DNA of 64,000 nt from Bacteroidota bacterium (lineage in GTDB: Bacteria > Bacteroidota > Bacteroidia > Chitinophagales > Chitinophagaceae): positions 103,062 through 167,061 of the forward strand of contig CANGUG010000003.1 of assembly GCA_947457075.1 (NCBI GenBank), in the 5' to 3' direction. This document shows, in pieces, positions 10,917 to 21,114 of this stretch (position 1 is the stretch's first letter; each line of letters opens with the position of its first letter). Made by a program: the position numbers and the translations under genes. Under the pieces are notes generated by a model. The model had not been told where the DNA came from. It did no database searches and worked only from the letters and a program-made list of their open reading frames with translations.

Positions 10917-11011
10917 AGGGCTAAATAGACTGCAAATTTACTTAAATAAACATTATCCCCCTTTGAACAATTATATGAACAGATTGTTTTACTTTAAACA
11001 AATCTAAATTT

Positions 11012-11665
11012 ATGAAACCCATTATAGCAGGATTATTACTCATTACAGCTCTTTTTAGCTTAGAAGCCTGCGCTCAGTCGGTAAAAAACAATAAAAAAGA
11101 AATTAACTCAACCAATTTAAACATGACAAATACAGAAACAATTACACTAGGATCTGGCTGCTTTTGGTGCACCGAAGCCATTTATCAAAGATTAGAAGGG
11201 GTGGTAAAAGTAACCAGTGGTTATAGTGGTGGACATGTTGATAATCCAACTTATGAGCAAGTATGTGATAAAACAACAGGTCATGCTGAAGTATGTCAAA
11301 TTGTATATGATACCACCAAAATTAGCTTGGATGATATTTTGGCCGTTTTTTGGAAAACACATGATCCAACTACACCCAATCAGCAAGGAAATGATGTTGG
11401 CCCTCAGTACCGAAGTGCTGTTTTTTACCATAATGAACATCAAAAACAAGTAGCTGAAAAATACATTGCCGAATTAACTGCTGCCAAAGCATGGGATAAA
11501 CCCATTGTGACAGAAGTAACTGCCTTTAGTAAATTCTATTCTGCAGAAAGCTACCACCAAAACTATTACAATAACAATACCTACCAAGGCTATTGTCGTT
11601 ATGTAATTGGTCCAAAACTAGAAAAATTTGAAAAGGTGTTTAAAGACAAGTTAAAAAAAGATTAG
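11012..11665 (+). CDS. msrA: Peptide-methionine (S)-S-oxide reductase with lipoprotein-like signal
   Basis: GSGCFWCTEAIYQRLEGVVKVTSGYSGGHVDNPTYEQVC...HDPTTPNQQGNDVGPQYRS. Confidence 0.97.
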   Translation: MKPIIAGLLLITALFSLEACAQSVKNNKKEINSTNLNMTNTETITLGSGCFWCTEAIYQRLEGVVKVTSGYSGGHVDNPTYEQVCDKTTGHAEVCQIVYDTTKISLDDILAVFWKTHDPTTPNQQGNDVGPQYRSAVFYHNEHQKQVAEKYIAELTAAKAWDKPIVTEVTAFSKFYSAESYHQNYYNNNTYQGYCRYVIGPKLEKFEKVFKDKLKKD

Positions 11666-11760
11666 TGTCATCTGGGTTAGGAAAAATGAAAGGCATAACC
11701 CAATTGTTTCTGCTAAGATTAATGGATAAAAACCATTATTTTTATCTTCAAATTTGAAGT

Positions 11761-13473
11761 ATGAAACAGCTTGCCCTTCTATTTTCTATCGTATTTATGA
11801 GTTTATCCATGAATGCGCAACCCATTTTTACAAAAGCCGATACTCTTCGTGGAAGCTTAAATGAAAATAGAGATTGGTTTGATATTCAATCTTATACAAT
11901 TAACGTAACACCTGATATAGCGAACAAATCAATTCAAGGAAGCGTAATTTGGAAGGCAAAAGTGATTAAAAATAGCAATGATATTCAAATTGACTTGCAA
12001 CAACCTTTAATCATTGACCATATTTCAATGAATGTACATCCTAAAAATAGTTTTGAATTTGAAACTTTACAATGGACTAGAGATGGTAATATCGCCCTTG
12101 CTAAAGTGAAAAATAAACTTTCAAAAGGGGACGAAATTGAATTAAAGATAAAATACCATGGAATCCCCAAGGAAGCCATTCGCCCTCCTTGGGATGGAGG
12201 ATGGATTTGGAAAAAAGATGCCAATGGGAATCCATGGGTCTCTGTTGCATGCCAAGGTTTAGGTGCTTCGGTTTGGTATCCATGCAAGGATGTGCAGTCA
12301 GATGAACCCGATAGTGGCGCTTCCTTATCCATTAAACTACCTACACAAAAAAACCTGCAAGCAATTGCCAATGGAAACCAGGCCTGGATCATTACTGCAG
12401 ATTCGGACAATGAAACAAATAAAAAAGCAGACTCAACCGACCACTTTTGGTTTGTATCCAACCCTATCAACAACTACAATATCATCCCCTATATTGGAGA
12501 TTATTTTAAATGGAGTGAAAAATACAAAGGATTAAAGGGTAATTTAGAAATTAGTTACTATGCCCTAAGACAAGACTCTGCAAAAGCACGTAAACAATTT
12601 AAGCAAGTACCTGAAATGCTTAAAGCATTTGAGCATTGGTTTGGTCCTTACCCATTTTATGAGGATGGTTTTAAAATTATTCAAAGCCCCCATTTAGGGA
12701 TGGAACATCAATCCGCTATTGCTTATGGTAATAAATTTATGAATGGTTATTTAGGTAAAGATTTGTCAGGATCCGGATGGGGAATGAAATGGGACTTTAT
12801 TATCGTACACGAAAGTGGACATGAATGGTTTGCCAATAATATCACCACTAAAGATATTGCTGATATGTGGGTACATGAAGGTTTTACCAATTATTCTGAA
12901 ACCTTATTTACTGAATATTATTATGGAATAGAAGCGGGAAATGATTACGCTTTTGGTATAAGAAAAAACATTTTAAATGATATTCCTATTATTGGGAAAT
13001 ACGGCGTTAATAACGAAGGTAGTGGAGATATGTATGCAAAAGCAGCTGTAATGATACATGGCATTCGTAAATCAATCCATAACGATGAATTATTTAGAAG
13101 TATATTAATTGGATTGAACAAGGATTTTTATCATCAAACGGTTACCACTGAACAAATTGAAAATTATATATCAAAAAAATCTGGCTATAATTTCAGTAAA
13201 GTATTTGATCAATATTTAAGAACCACTCAAATACCTGAATTCAATTACAGCTATGATGAAAAAGAAAAAATTCTTACTTATCAATGGAGAAATTGTATCG
13301 CTGGATTTGACCAGAATTTACACTTTACCTACGAGGGAACTACATTTGATTTATTACCCACCGCTTTTATACCACAAAAGCGGTTAATTAAATTGGAAAA
13401 CTTTAATCCAGAAAAATTTGGCGAAGCCATCAAGCGACTTTATTACGTTCAATTAAAATACGAAAAGTACTAA
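11761..13473 (+). CDS. M1 family metallopeptidase
   Basis: GMEHQSAIAYGN (GxMEN-like) and HESGHEWFANNITTKDIADMWVHEGFTNYSE (HExxH-18-E). Confidence 0.94.
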   Translation: MKQLALLFSIVFMSLSMNAQPIFTKADTLRGSLNENRDWFDIQSYTINVTPDIANKSIQGSVIWKAKVIKNSNDIQIDLQQPLIIDHISMNVHPKNSFEFETLQWTRDGNIALAKVKNKLSKGDEIELKIKYHGIPKEAIRPPWDGGWIWKKDANGNPWVSVACQGLGASVWYPCKDVQSDEPDSGASLSIKLPTQKNLQAIANGNQAWIITADSDNETNKKADSTDHFWFVSNPINNYNIIPYIGDYFKWSEKYKGLKGNLEISYYALRQDSAKARKQFKQVPEMLKAFEHWFGPYPFYEDGFKIIQSPHLGMEHQSAIAYGNKFMNGYLGKDLSGSGWGMKWDFIIVHESGHEWFANNITTKDIADMWVHEGFTNYSETLFTEYYYGIEAGNDYAFGIRKNILNDIPIIGKYGVNNEGSGDMYAKAAVMIHGIRKSIHNDELFRSILIGLNKDFYHQTVTTEQIENYISKKSGYNFSKVFDQYLRTTQIPEFNYSYDEKEKILTYQWRNCIAGFDQNLHFTYEGTTFDLLPTAFIPQKRLIKLENFNPEKFGEAIKRLYYVQLKYEKY

Positions 13474-13497
13474 AGCTGACTTTGCGAATTCATTAGT

Positions 13498-14214
13498 TTA
13501 TTTAGCTAATGTAGAAACCCTACCCATACTGAATAAAGTTTTTTGATAGTATGGTTCTCCTAAATCACTAATGGTAACGCCTCTTTTGGAGGAAGCATGT
13601 ACAAATTTATTGTTGGCTAAATAGATCCCTACATGTGAAATTTTATTGGGTCCTTCAGTTTTAAAAAAGATTAAATCACCTTCCTTTAACTCATCCCAAT
13701 TTATTCTCTTACTTTGTAAATATTGCTCAGCGGCAGTTCGGTTTAACTTGATATCAAAAGTTCCTTTCATCACATCCAAAGCAAAAAAAGAGCAATCCAC
13801 CCCCGACTTTGAAGTACCTCCATAATGATAGGGTGTCCCTATCCATTCATCTATTTTTTTAAGTAAAGGAACATTATTAATGGACTCAACAGGTACATCC
13901 ATCAAAATGGAATATTTTAATTGTAACCAATTGGCTTTCTCAATATCAGACAAATTAGAAGGCATTTTATCCAATTTGGTAGTAGTCCCTGGGTCGGTTT
14001 CTTCCTCAATTCCCAAGGAGGATTTTTTAACATATACTTTCCCTGGGGTAACAGCGATATGTTCTAAAAATTCAATATTATCATTTTTTGCAATAGAAGA
14101 TTGCTTAGGTGCTGGCTTAAAAGCAGCTGACATAGATTGTAATGATTTACAACTACTCATGAATACTAGCATCAAGGTAGCTAGTAGGCCATTATAGAAA
14201 ATCTTGATTTGCAT
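13498..14214 (-). CDS. C40 (NlpC/P60) family peptidase, lipoprotein
   Basis: GTPYHYGGTSKSGVDCSFFALDVMKGTF...EGDLIFFKTEGPNKISHVGIYLANNKFVHAS; ATG at 14214 preferred over ORF-track TTG at 14223. Confidence 0.92.
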   Translation of the reverse strand: MQIKIFYNGLLATLMLVFMSSCKSLQSMSAAFKPAPKQSSIAKNDNIEFLEHIAVTPGKVYVKKSSLGIEEETDPGTTTKLDKMPSNLSDIEKANWLQLKYSILMDVPVESINNVPLLKKIDEWIGTPYHYGGTSKSGVDCSFFALDVMKGTFDIKLNRTAAEQYLQSKRINWDELKEGDLIFFKTEGPNKISHVGIYLANNKFVHASSKRGVTISDLGEPYYQKTLFSMGRVSTLAK

Positions 14215-14345
14215 GGTATGCAAGTTAAGTCAAGAACACTTAAATTGAGTCATGATTTGGCATTTTTAACCATTTTTTGTGGAAAATTAGCCCAATGTAA
14301 ACCCCTGTTTTTGTCGATATTTGCATACTTAGTCCTATCCTATTT

Positions 14346-17300
14346 ATGCCAACATTTTCCCATTTACACGTTCATACGCAATATTCACTATTAGACGGTG
14401 CAGCCTCCATTGATAAATTGTATCAAAAAGCCATAGCGGATAATATGCCCGCTTTAGCCATCACTGATCATGGAAATATGTTTGGGGCTTTTAATTTTGT
14501 CAATCAGGCTTGGAAAAAAACCAAAGTAATTGGAAAGGATAAAAACGGGAATGATATAGTAGAGCCCGTTGTGAAGCCCATTGTAGGTTGTGAATTTTAT
14601 ATGGTCAAGGATAGACATCAAAAAATCTTTACCAAAGAAAATAAGGACGACCGATTTCACCAGGTTTTGTTAGCGAAAAACGCAATAGGCTACCAAAATT
14701 TAATTAAACTTACTTCACTTGGATACATTGAAGGAATGTATAGTAAGTATCCGCGTATTGATAAAGAATTGATTTTACAATACCATGAAGGTATTATTGC
14801 AACCACTTGTTGTATTGGCGCCCATGTACCACAATATATTTTAAGGCATGGAGAAGAAGCTGCGGAGAAAGAATTTAAATGGTGGTTAGATATTTTTGGT
14901 GAGGATTACTATATCGAACTACAAAGACACCAAATACCTGAGCAGGAAACCATCAATGCTACTTTGCAAAAATTTGCAAAAAAATACAAGGTTCAAGTAA
15001 TTGCAACCAATGACAGTCACTATGTAAACGAGGATGACGCCAATGCACATGATATATTATTGTGTGTAAATACGGGTGAGAAACAATCTACACCAGGCTT
15101 TGATGATTTTGTCAATGACGAATTACAAATAAAAAATCGAAGATTCAAATTTCCAAATAATGAGTTTTATTTCAAGACTCAGAATGAAATGATTGAATTA
15201 TTTAGTGATATCCCAGAAGCCATTGACAACACCAATGCGATTGTTGACAAAGTAGAAGTGTTAAATCTTAAAAAGGACATCCTCCTACCCGCTTTCCCCA
15301 TTCCAGCGGCATTTAAGATTCATAAGGATGCCAATATGAATCAATGGGAGTATTTAAAACACATCACATGGGAAGGAGCAAATAAACGATACCCTGAAAT
15401 TACTGCTGAAATTCAAGAACGTATTGACTTTGAATTATTCACCATACAAACCATGGGATTTGCTGGTTACTTTTTAATTGTTAGTGACTTTATTAAAGCA
15501 GGTCGGGAAATGGATGTATTTGTAGGTCCTGGTCGTGGATCCGCTGCGGGCAGTGTGGTTGCCTATTGTATTGGCATCACCAATATTGACCCTATTAAAT
15601 ACCAATTACTATTTGAACGTTTCTTAAACCCCGACAGAAAGTCAATGCCCGATATTGATACGGACTTTGATGATGAAGGGCGTCAAAAAGTAATTGATTA
15701 TGTGGTGGAAAAATATGGAAAGGAACAGGTAGCACAAATCATTACTTATGGCACGATGGCAGCAAAAAGTAGTATCAAGGACGTTGCCCGTGTAATGGAT
15801 TTACCTCTTTCTGAATCTAACTTACTTGCAAAGTTAGTACCCGATAAGCCAGGTACCGAATTAGCCCGTTGTTTACACGCCCCCATCACCGCAAAAGAAG
15901 GTGATAAATCCTTAGCAGAAAAAGAAGGGTATCAGGTAGAAGATATCGATAACATTAAAAAGTTAAGAGAAATATATAAGGGAAATGATTTGAGAGCAAC
16001 AGTATTACATGAAGCAGAAAAATTAGAAGGTTCTATACGAAATACAGGTATTCATGCTGCAGGTATTATTATTGCTCCCAAGGATTTGACAGAAATTATG
16101 CCGGTGGCCACTTCCAAGGACTCTACCTTATGGATTACCCAAATTGAAGGTTCGGTCATTGAAGAAGCAGGCGTTATTAAGATGGACTTTTTGGGTCTAA
16201 AAACTCTTTCTATTTTAAAAACAGCTTTGGAATTGATTTACCAAAATCATGGGATTAAAATAAACTTGGATACGATTCCTTTGGATGATGAAAAAACATT
16301 TCAGTTATACCAAAAAGGAGAAACCAATGCCACTTTCCAATTTGAATCGGTGGGAATGCAAAAGCATTTACGTGATTTAAAGCCAGATAAATTTGCCGAC
16401 TTAATTGCGATGAATGCCTTGTACCGTCCAGGTCCAATGGCGTATATACCCAATTTTATTGAACGTAAACATGGCCGTGAAATTATTAAATATGACTTAC
16501 CAGAAATGGAAGAATATTTAGCAGATACTTATGGCATTACAGTTTATCAGGAGCAGGTAATGTTATTGAGTCAAAAAATTGGAGGCTTTACCAAAGGAGA
16601 TGCCGATGTGCTAAGAAAAGCCATGGGTAAAAAGCAAAAATCGGTGCTGGATAAAATGAAGGCTCAGTTTATTGCAGGTGCAGTTAAAAATGGACATCCT
16701 GAAAATGTGTTGGATAAAATTTGGACTGACTGGGAAGCATTTGCACAATACGCCTTTAATAAATCACACTCTACTTGTTATGCTTATGTAGCCTATCAAA
16801 CAGCTTATTTAAAAGCACATTACCCGGGTGAATACATGTCCGCAGTGCTAAATCATGCAGGCAGTATTGATAAAATCACCTTCTTTATGGAAGAGTGTAA
16901 AAGAATGGGAATAAAAGTACTAGGTCCTGATATTAATGAATCCTTAAAAGGTTTTTCTGTTAATAAGCAAGGTCAAATTCGTTTTGGTTTAGGAGGATTA
17001 AAAGGCGTTGGCGAAGCAGCAATTGAAGCCATCATTATTGAAAGGGATAAGAATGGCCCATTCAAAGACATGGTGGACTATATTAAAAGAGTTTTGTCTC
17101 GAGCTGTAAATAAAAAATCATTGGAAAGCTTAGCTTATTCTGGCACTTTTGATTGTTTCCCAGAATATAGCCGTGCACAATATTTTCATGTGGGAGACGG
17201 AGATCGTTCCAATGGTTTAGAAAAACTCATACAGTACGCACAAGCGACTCAAGCAATGAGTACAGGAACCACCAATACCCTTTTTGGTGATTTACCTTCT

Positions 17301-18023
17301 GCTATGCAAGTGCCATTGCCTAAATTAGCAACATGTGAGCCTTGGACTTTGACTGAAACATTGGAGCACGAAAAAGATATCACAGGTATTTTTATGAGTG
17401 GCCATCCTTTGGATCATTTTAATTTTGAAATGCGCCATTATCACTTTACCAATATCATTGATTTTAATGAAGTAAAAGATAATTTATCCACCCACCCCAA
17501 TCATTTAGGGAAGCCATTTAAATTGGCAGGTTTAATTACCGATGTTCAACATAGAATAACAAAAACGGGAAAGAATTTTGGATCCTTTGTTATTGAAGAT
17601 TTCACCAGTAAAACGGACTTTATATTATGGAGTGAGGATTATATAAAATTTCAAAACTATTTAGAAATAGGACAAAAAGTATATATAAATGGATCCTTTA
17701 GAACAAGATTTAACCAAGCCAATAATTTTGAATTTAAAATTCAAACCATGTCCCTTTTGGAAACAGTTAAGCAACAACAAACAAGGTCTATTGAAATTAC
17801 CTTACATCCTGCACATTTAAATGAAGAAATAATTTCCTTCTTTGAAAAGAATTTAAAACAAAACCCAGGGAAGTCCTCTTTTAAAGTCACCTTTATAGAA
17901 CCTAGAGAAAATATTGCTGCCAGCTTATTGACCCTTGAAAAAGGATTTTTAATGAATGATGAATTAGTTGAATTCTTAGATAAAACCCCCGATTTAGGTG
18001 TTAAAGTGAACTTAGTCACCTAA
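14346..18023 (+). CDS. dnaE: DNA polymerase III subunit alpha
   Basis: PHP domain FSHLHVHTQYSLLDGA; GPGRGSAAGSVVAYCIGITNIDPIKY; PDIDTDFDDEGRQKVIDYV. Confidence 0.98.
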   Translation: MPTFSHLHVHTQYSLLDGAASIDKLYQKAIADNMPALAITDHGNMFGAFNFVNQAWKKTKVIGKDKNGNDIVEPVVKPIVGCEFYMVKDRHQKIFTKENKDDRFHQVLLAKNAIGYQNLIKLTSLGYIEGMYSKYPRIDKELILQYHEGIIATTCCIGAHVPQYILRHGEEAAEKEFKWWLDIFGEDYYIELQRHQIPEQETINATLQKFAKKYKVQVIATNDSHYVNEDDANAHDILLCVNTGEKQSTPGFDDFVNDELQIKNRRFKFPNNEFYFKTQNEMIELFSDIPEAIDNTNAIVDKVEVLNLKKDILLPAFPIPAAFKIHKDANMNQWEYLKHITWEGANKRYPEITAEIQERIDFELFTIQTMGFAGYFLIVSDFIKAGREMDVFVGPGRGSAAGSVVAYCIGITNIDPIKYQLLFERFLNPDRKSMPDIDTDFDDEGRQKVIDYVVEKYGKEQVAQIITYGTMAAKSSIKDVARVMDLPLSESNLLAKLVPDKPGTELARCLHAPITAKEGDKSLAEKEGYQVEDIDNIKKLREIYKGNDLRATVLHEAEKLEGSIRNTGIHAAGIIIAPKDLTEIMPVATSKDSTLWITQIEGSVIEEAGVIKMDFLGLKTLSILKTALELIYQNHGIKINLDTIPLDDEKTFQLYQKGETNATFQFESVGMQKHLRDLKPDKFADLIAMNALYRPGPMAYIPNFIERKHGREIIKYDLPEMEEYLADTYGITVYQEQVMLLSQKIGGFTKGDADVLRKAMGKKQKSVLDKMKAQFIAGAVKNGHPENVLDKIWTDWEAFAQYAFNKSHSTCYAYVAYQTAYLKAHYPGEYMSAVLNHAGSIDKITFFMEECKRMGIKVLGPDINESLKGFSVNKQGQIRFGLGGLKGVGEAAIEAIIIERDKNGPFKDMVDYIKRVLSRAVNKKSLESLAYSGTFDCFPEYSRAQYFHVGDGDRSNGLEKLIQYAQATQAMSTGTTNTLFGDLPSAMQVPLPKLATCEPWTLTETLEHEKDITGIFMSGHPLDHFNFEMRHYHFTNIIDFNEVKDNLSTHPNHLGKPFKLAGLITDVQHRITKTGKNFGSFVIEDFTSKTDFILWSEDYIKFQNYLEIGQKVYINGSFRTRFNQANNFEFKIQTMSLLETVKQQQTRSIEITLHPAHLNEEIISFFEKNLKQNPGKSSFKVTFIEPRENIAASLLTLEKGFLMNDELVEFLDKTPDLGVKVNLVT

Positions 18024-18155
18024 TATGCCCCTTTGGCAGACAATTTGTCCCCAATGACAATCCCCATTCGTGGAAAAGTCAAATGGGCAGGTATTAGAGA
18101 ATGGAACTATTTTTGAACTATACAATTCATACAAAACAATTTAAAATAAACTAGT

Positions 18156-18473
18156 ATGGCTTTAGAATTTACAGATGCAAATTTTCAACAAGTAGTAATG
18201 GAAAGTGATAAACTTTCTGTGATTGATTTTTGGGCAGAATGGTGTGGTCCATGTCGCGCAATTGGTCCTGTTATTGAAGAATTAGCCGTTCAATATGAAG
18301 GCAAAGTAAATATTGGGAAAGTAAATGTGGATGTTAATCCTAACTTAAGTATGAACTTTGGTATAACCTCTATTCCAGCAATCCTTTTTGTAAAAGGCGG
18401 CCAAGTGGTGGACAAACAAATTGGCGCAGTTCCCAAAGCAGTATTGGATAAGAAAATACAAGCACATTTATAA
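18156..18473 (+). CDS. trxA: Thioredoxin
   Basis: VIDFWAEWCGPCRAIGPVIEELA active site. Confidence 0.97.
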   Translation: MALEFTDANFQQVVMESDKLSVIDFWAEWCGPCRAIGPVIEELAVQYEGKVNIGKVNVDVNPNLSMNFGITSIPAILFVKGGQVVDKQIGAVPKAVLDKKIQAHL

Positions 18474-18496
18474 TATACATTATTATAAAAACACAT

Positions 18497-18523
18497 GAAA
18501 ATCCTGCTTTTTAGCGGGATTTT
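18497..18523 (+). terminator. Terminator after trxA
   Basis: AAAATCCTGCTTTTTAGCGGGATTTTT. Confidence 0.75.
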
Positions 18524-18612
18524 TGCTTATTAATTGCACCTGTTTCAAGGAATTGGCTTTTTTAATTTTTATAATTTCCAAAATCAGATTATCTTGACCC
18601 CTATAATTATTA

Positions 18613-19878
18613 ATGATGGAGAAATTTCAAGGCTTAATTGGAGTGGCAGTTATTTTAGGAATTGCATTTCTATTTTCAAATAATAAAAAAAATATTAATT
18701 ACCGATTGGTCATAAGTGGTTTAACCTTACAATTGGTGATTGGAATTTTAGTATTAAAAATACCAGCAGTAACAAACTTTTTCCAATTTTTAGGAAAGGG
18801 TATGGGAAAAATTGAAGAATTTTCACGTCAGGGGGCTGCTTTTGTATATGGTGGAATATCCGCTTCCACTCCAACCGGTGTAACTGATTTTGCCAATGGA
18901 GGATTTGTATTTGCATTTAATGTTACTGCTACGATTATTCTGGTTTGTGTGTTAGTTGCCTTATTATATCACTTTGGCATTATGCAAAGAATTGTGGCGG
19001 TAATTGCTAAAGCCATGAATTTTATTATGCGTGTTAGTGGTGCCGAAGCCTTGAGTAATGTGGCAAGTGCCTTTGTAGGTCAGGTGGAAGCGCAGGTAAT
19101 GATTCGTCCATATTTACCAACAATGACCAAAAGTGAATTATTGGCAAGTATGAGTGGAAGTTTAGCTTGTATCGCTGGAGGTATTTTAATAGTATATGCC
19201 AATATGGGTGCTCAAGCAGGAATGGATTTAGCCCCTAAATTAATTACAGCTAGTTTAATGGCAGCGCCGGGTGCATTGGTGATTGCTAAGATTTTATTTC
19301 CTGAAACCGAGGAATCTCAAACCATGGGGAAAGTAAAATTAGAAGTAAAAAGCCAATACAGTAATACCATTGATGCCATCACACATGGTGCAGGTGAAGG
19401 TTTTAAAATAGCCATGAATGTTATTGCAATGTTGATTGGATTTATTGCTTTAATTGCCTTTATAGATTGGAGCTTACTAAAAATTGGACATTTATTTAAT
19501 GCTCAGTTGGATTTGAGTTTAAACTATTTATTTGGTAAGTTATTTTACCCAATGGCTTGGGCAATGGGCATCCCCAATGCTGATATTCAAAATGCGGCTA
19601 CCTTACTAGGTCAAAAACTAACCATTAATGAATTTGTCGCTTTTAAAAGTTTAACAAGCAAAGCGGTGCCGATCATTACTGAAAAAGGGTTGTTTATTGT
19701 AAGTATTGCCATTTGCGGCTTTGCCAATTTTAGTAGTGTAGGGATGTTAATAGGTGGAATTGGAGAATTAGTGCCAGGACGCCGAAAGGATTTAGCAGAA
19801 TTAGGTTTAAAAGCCCTGTTGGCAGGTACCCTTGCCTCCTACTTGTCTGCAAGTATAGCGGGCATTTTAATTGGCTAA
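18613..19878 (+). CDS. Concentrative nucleoside transporter (NupC/CNT family)
   Basis: GVAVILGIAFLFSNNKKNINYRLV...GAEALSNVASAFVGQVEAQVMIRPYLPTMTKSELLASMSGSLACIAGGIL. Confidence 0.93.
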   Translation: MMEKFQGLIGVAVILGIAFLFSNNKKNINYRLVISGLTLQLVIGILVLKIPAVTNFFQFLGKGMGKIEEFSRQGAAFVYGGISASTPTGVTDFANGGFVFAFNVTATIILVCVLVALLYHFGIMQRIVAVIAKAMNFIMRVSGAEALSNVASAFVGQVEAQVMIRPYLPTMTKSELLASMSGSLACIAGGILIVYANMGAQAGMDLAPKLITASLMAAPGALVIAKILFPETEESQTMGKVKLEVKSQYSNTIDAITHGAGEGFKIAMNVIAMLIGFIALIAFIDWSLLKIGHLFNAQLDLSLNYLFGKLFYPMAWAMGIPNADIQNAATLLGQKLTINEFVAFKSLTSKAVPIITEKGLFIVSIAICGFANFSSVGMLIGGIGELVPGRRKDLAELGLKALLAGTLASYLSASIAGILIG

Positions 19879-19933
19879 TTTAATAGTTGATTGTTGCTAT
19901 AATTTGTAGCTTTGTGGCTCTATTTAAGAACAT

Positions 19934-21091
19934 ATGAATACAAAGCAAATTGAGGTAATTATTGGTGCTGAAAAAGACAGTCATTTACAAACAATAGGAA
20001 ATAAAGTAATTCAAAATGAACGCCTTTCGTTTGACGAGGGTGTTTATTTATTTGAAAAAGCATCACTCCCCTATGTTGGCGCTTTAGCCAATTGGAAAAG
20101 GGAATCACTCCATGGGAATAAAACCTATTTCAACAAAAACTTTCATATAGAACCCACCAATGTTTGTGTATTCTCTTGTAAGTTTTGTTCTTATTCAAAA
20201 TTATACGCCCACAAAGAAGAAGGTTGGGAACTGACCATTGATCAAATGTTGGACATTGTAAAATCCTACGATGGAAAACCAGTAACTGAAGTCCATATTG
20301 TAGGCGGCGTGCACCCTAAATTAACTTTAGCTTTTTTCTTGGATTTAATGCGTGCCATTAAAGCACATCGTCCAAGTTTGCATATTAAAGCATTTACCCC
20401 TGTTGAATTGGAATACATGTTCCGAAAAGCCAATGTCTCTACTAAGGAAGGCATGCGTTTAGCGCATGAAGCTGGACTTGATTCTTTACCAGGTGGTGGA
20501 GCTGAAATTTTTCATCCTGAAATTAGGGAGCAAATTTGTGCCGATAAAGCTACAGCCGATCAATGGCTTGAAATTCATGAAACAGCGCACGAATTAGGTA
20601 TGCATAGTAATGCAACCTTATTATATGGGCATATTGAAAAATATACACATCGTATTGATCATATGGAACGCTTGCGCCAATTACAGGATAAAACAAAAGG
20701 ATTTAACACTTTCATTCCTCTAAAGTTTAGAAACGAAGGAAATGATATGAGCCATGTACCTGAATCCACCATGGCCAATGATTTAAAAATGTATGCGATA
20801 TCACGTTTATACCTTGATAATTTCCCACACGTTAAAGCCTACTGGCCTATGTTGGGACGCGACACCGCCCAATTAACATTAAGTTATGGCGTGAATGATA
20901 TTGATGGCACTATTGACGATACCACTAAAATTTACTCGATGGCGGGTAGTGAGGAGCAAACTCCAGCTATGACCACTGAACAATTAGTAAATTTAATTAA
21001 ACAAGTGAAACGTCAACCAATAGAAAGGGATACCTTATACGGTGTAATTAAAGATTATTCGAACCACCATTTTGTTGAAGGGGAACTTTAA
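19934..21091 (+). CDS. mqnE: Aminofutalosine synthase (radical SAM, futalosine menaquinone pathway)
   Basis: NVCVFSCKFCSY (CxxxCxxC); VGGVHPKL; GLDSLPGGGAEIFHPEIREQIC; PVERDTLY-like C-terminus (PIERDTLY). Confidence 0.88.
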   Translation: MNTKQIEVIIGAEKDSHLQTIGNKVIQNERLSFDEGVYLFEKASLPYVGALANWKRESLHGNKTYFNKNFHIEPTNVCVFSCKFCSYSKLYAHKEEGWELTIDQMLDIVKSYDGKPVTEVHIVGGVHPKLTLAFFLDLMRAIKAHRPSLHIKAFTPVELEYMFRKANVSTKEGMRLAHEAGLDSLPGGGAEIFHPEIREQICADKATADQWLEIHETAHELGMHSNATLLYGHIEKYTHRIDHMERLRQLQDKTKGFNTFIPLKFRNEGNDMSHVPESTMANDLKMYAISRLYLDNFPHVKAYWPMLGRDTAQLTLSYGVNDIDGTIDDTTKIYSMAGSEEQTPAMTTEQLVNLIKQVKRQPIERDTLYGVIKDYSNHHFVEGEL

Positions 21092-21114
21092 AATTGAATG
21101 CAATCAAAACCAAT

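Noticed and set aside
11985-12473. 162-aa minus-strand ORF inside the M1 peptidase gene
   Set aside because: Fully antisense to a confidently identified CDS, with no family resemblance; chance ORF.
14209-14223. TTGCAT-GGT-ATGCAA inverted repeat at the start of the C40 peptidase gene
   Set aside because: Only 6-bp arms, in the translation start region, with no promoter element placed next to it; may be chance.
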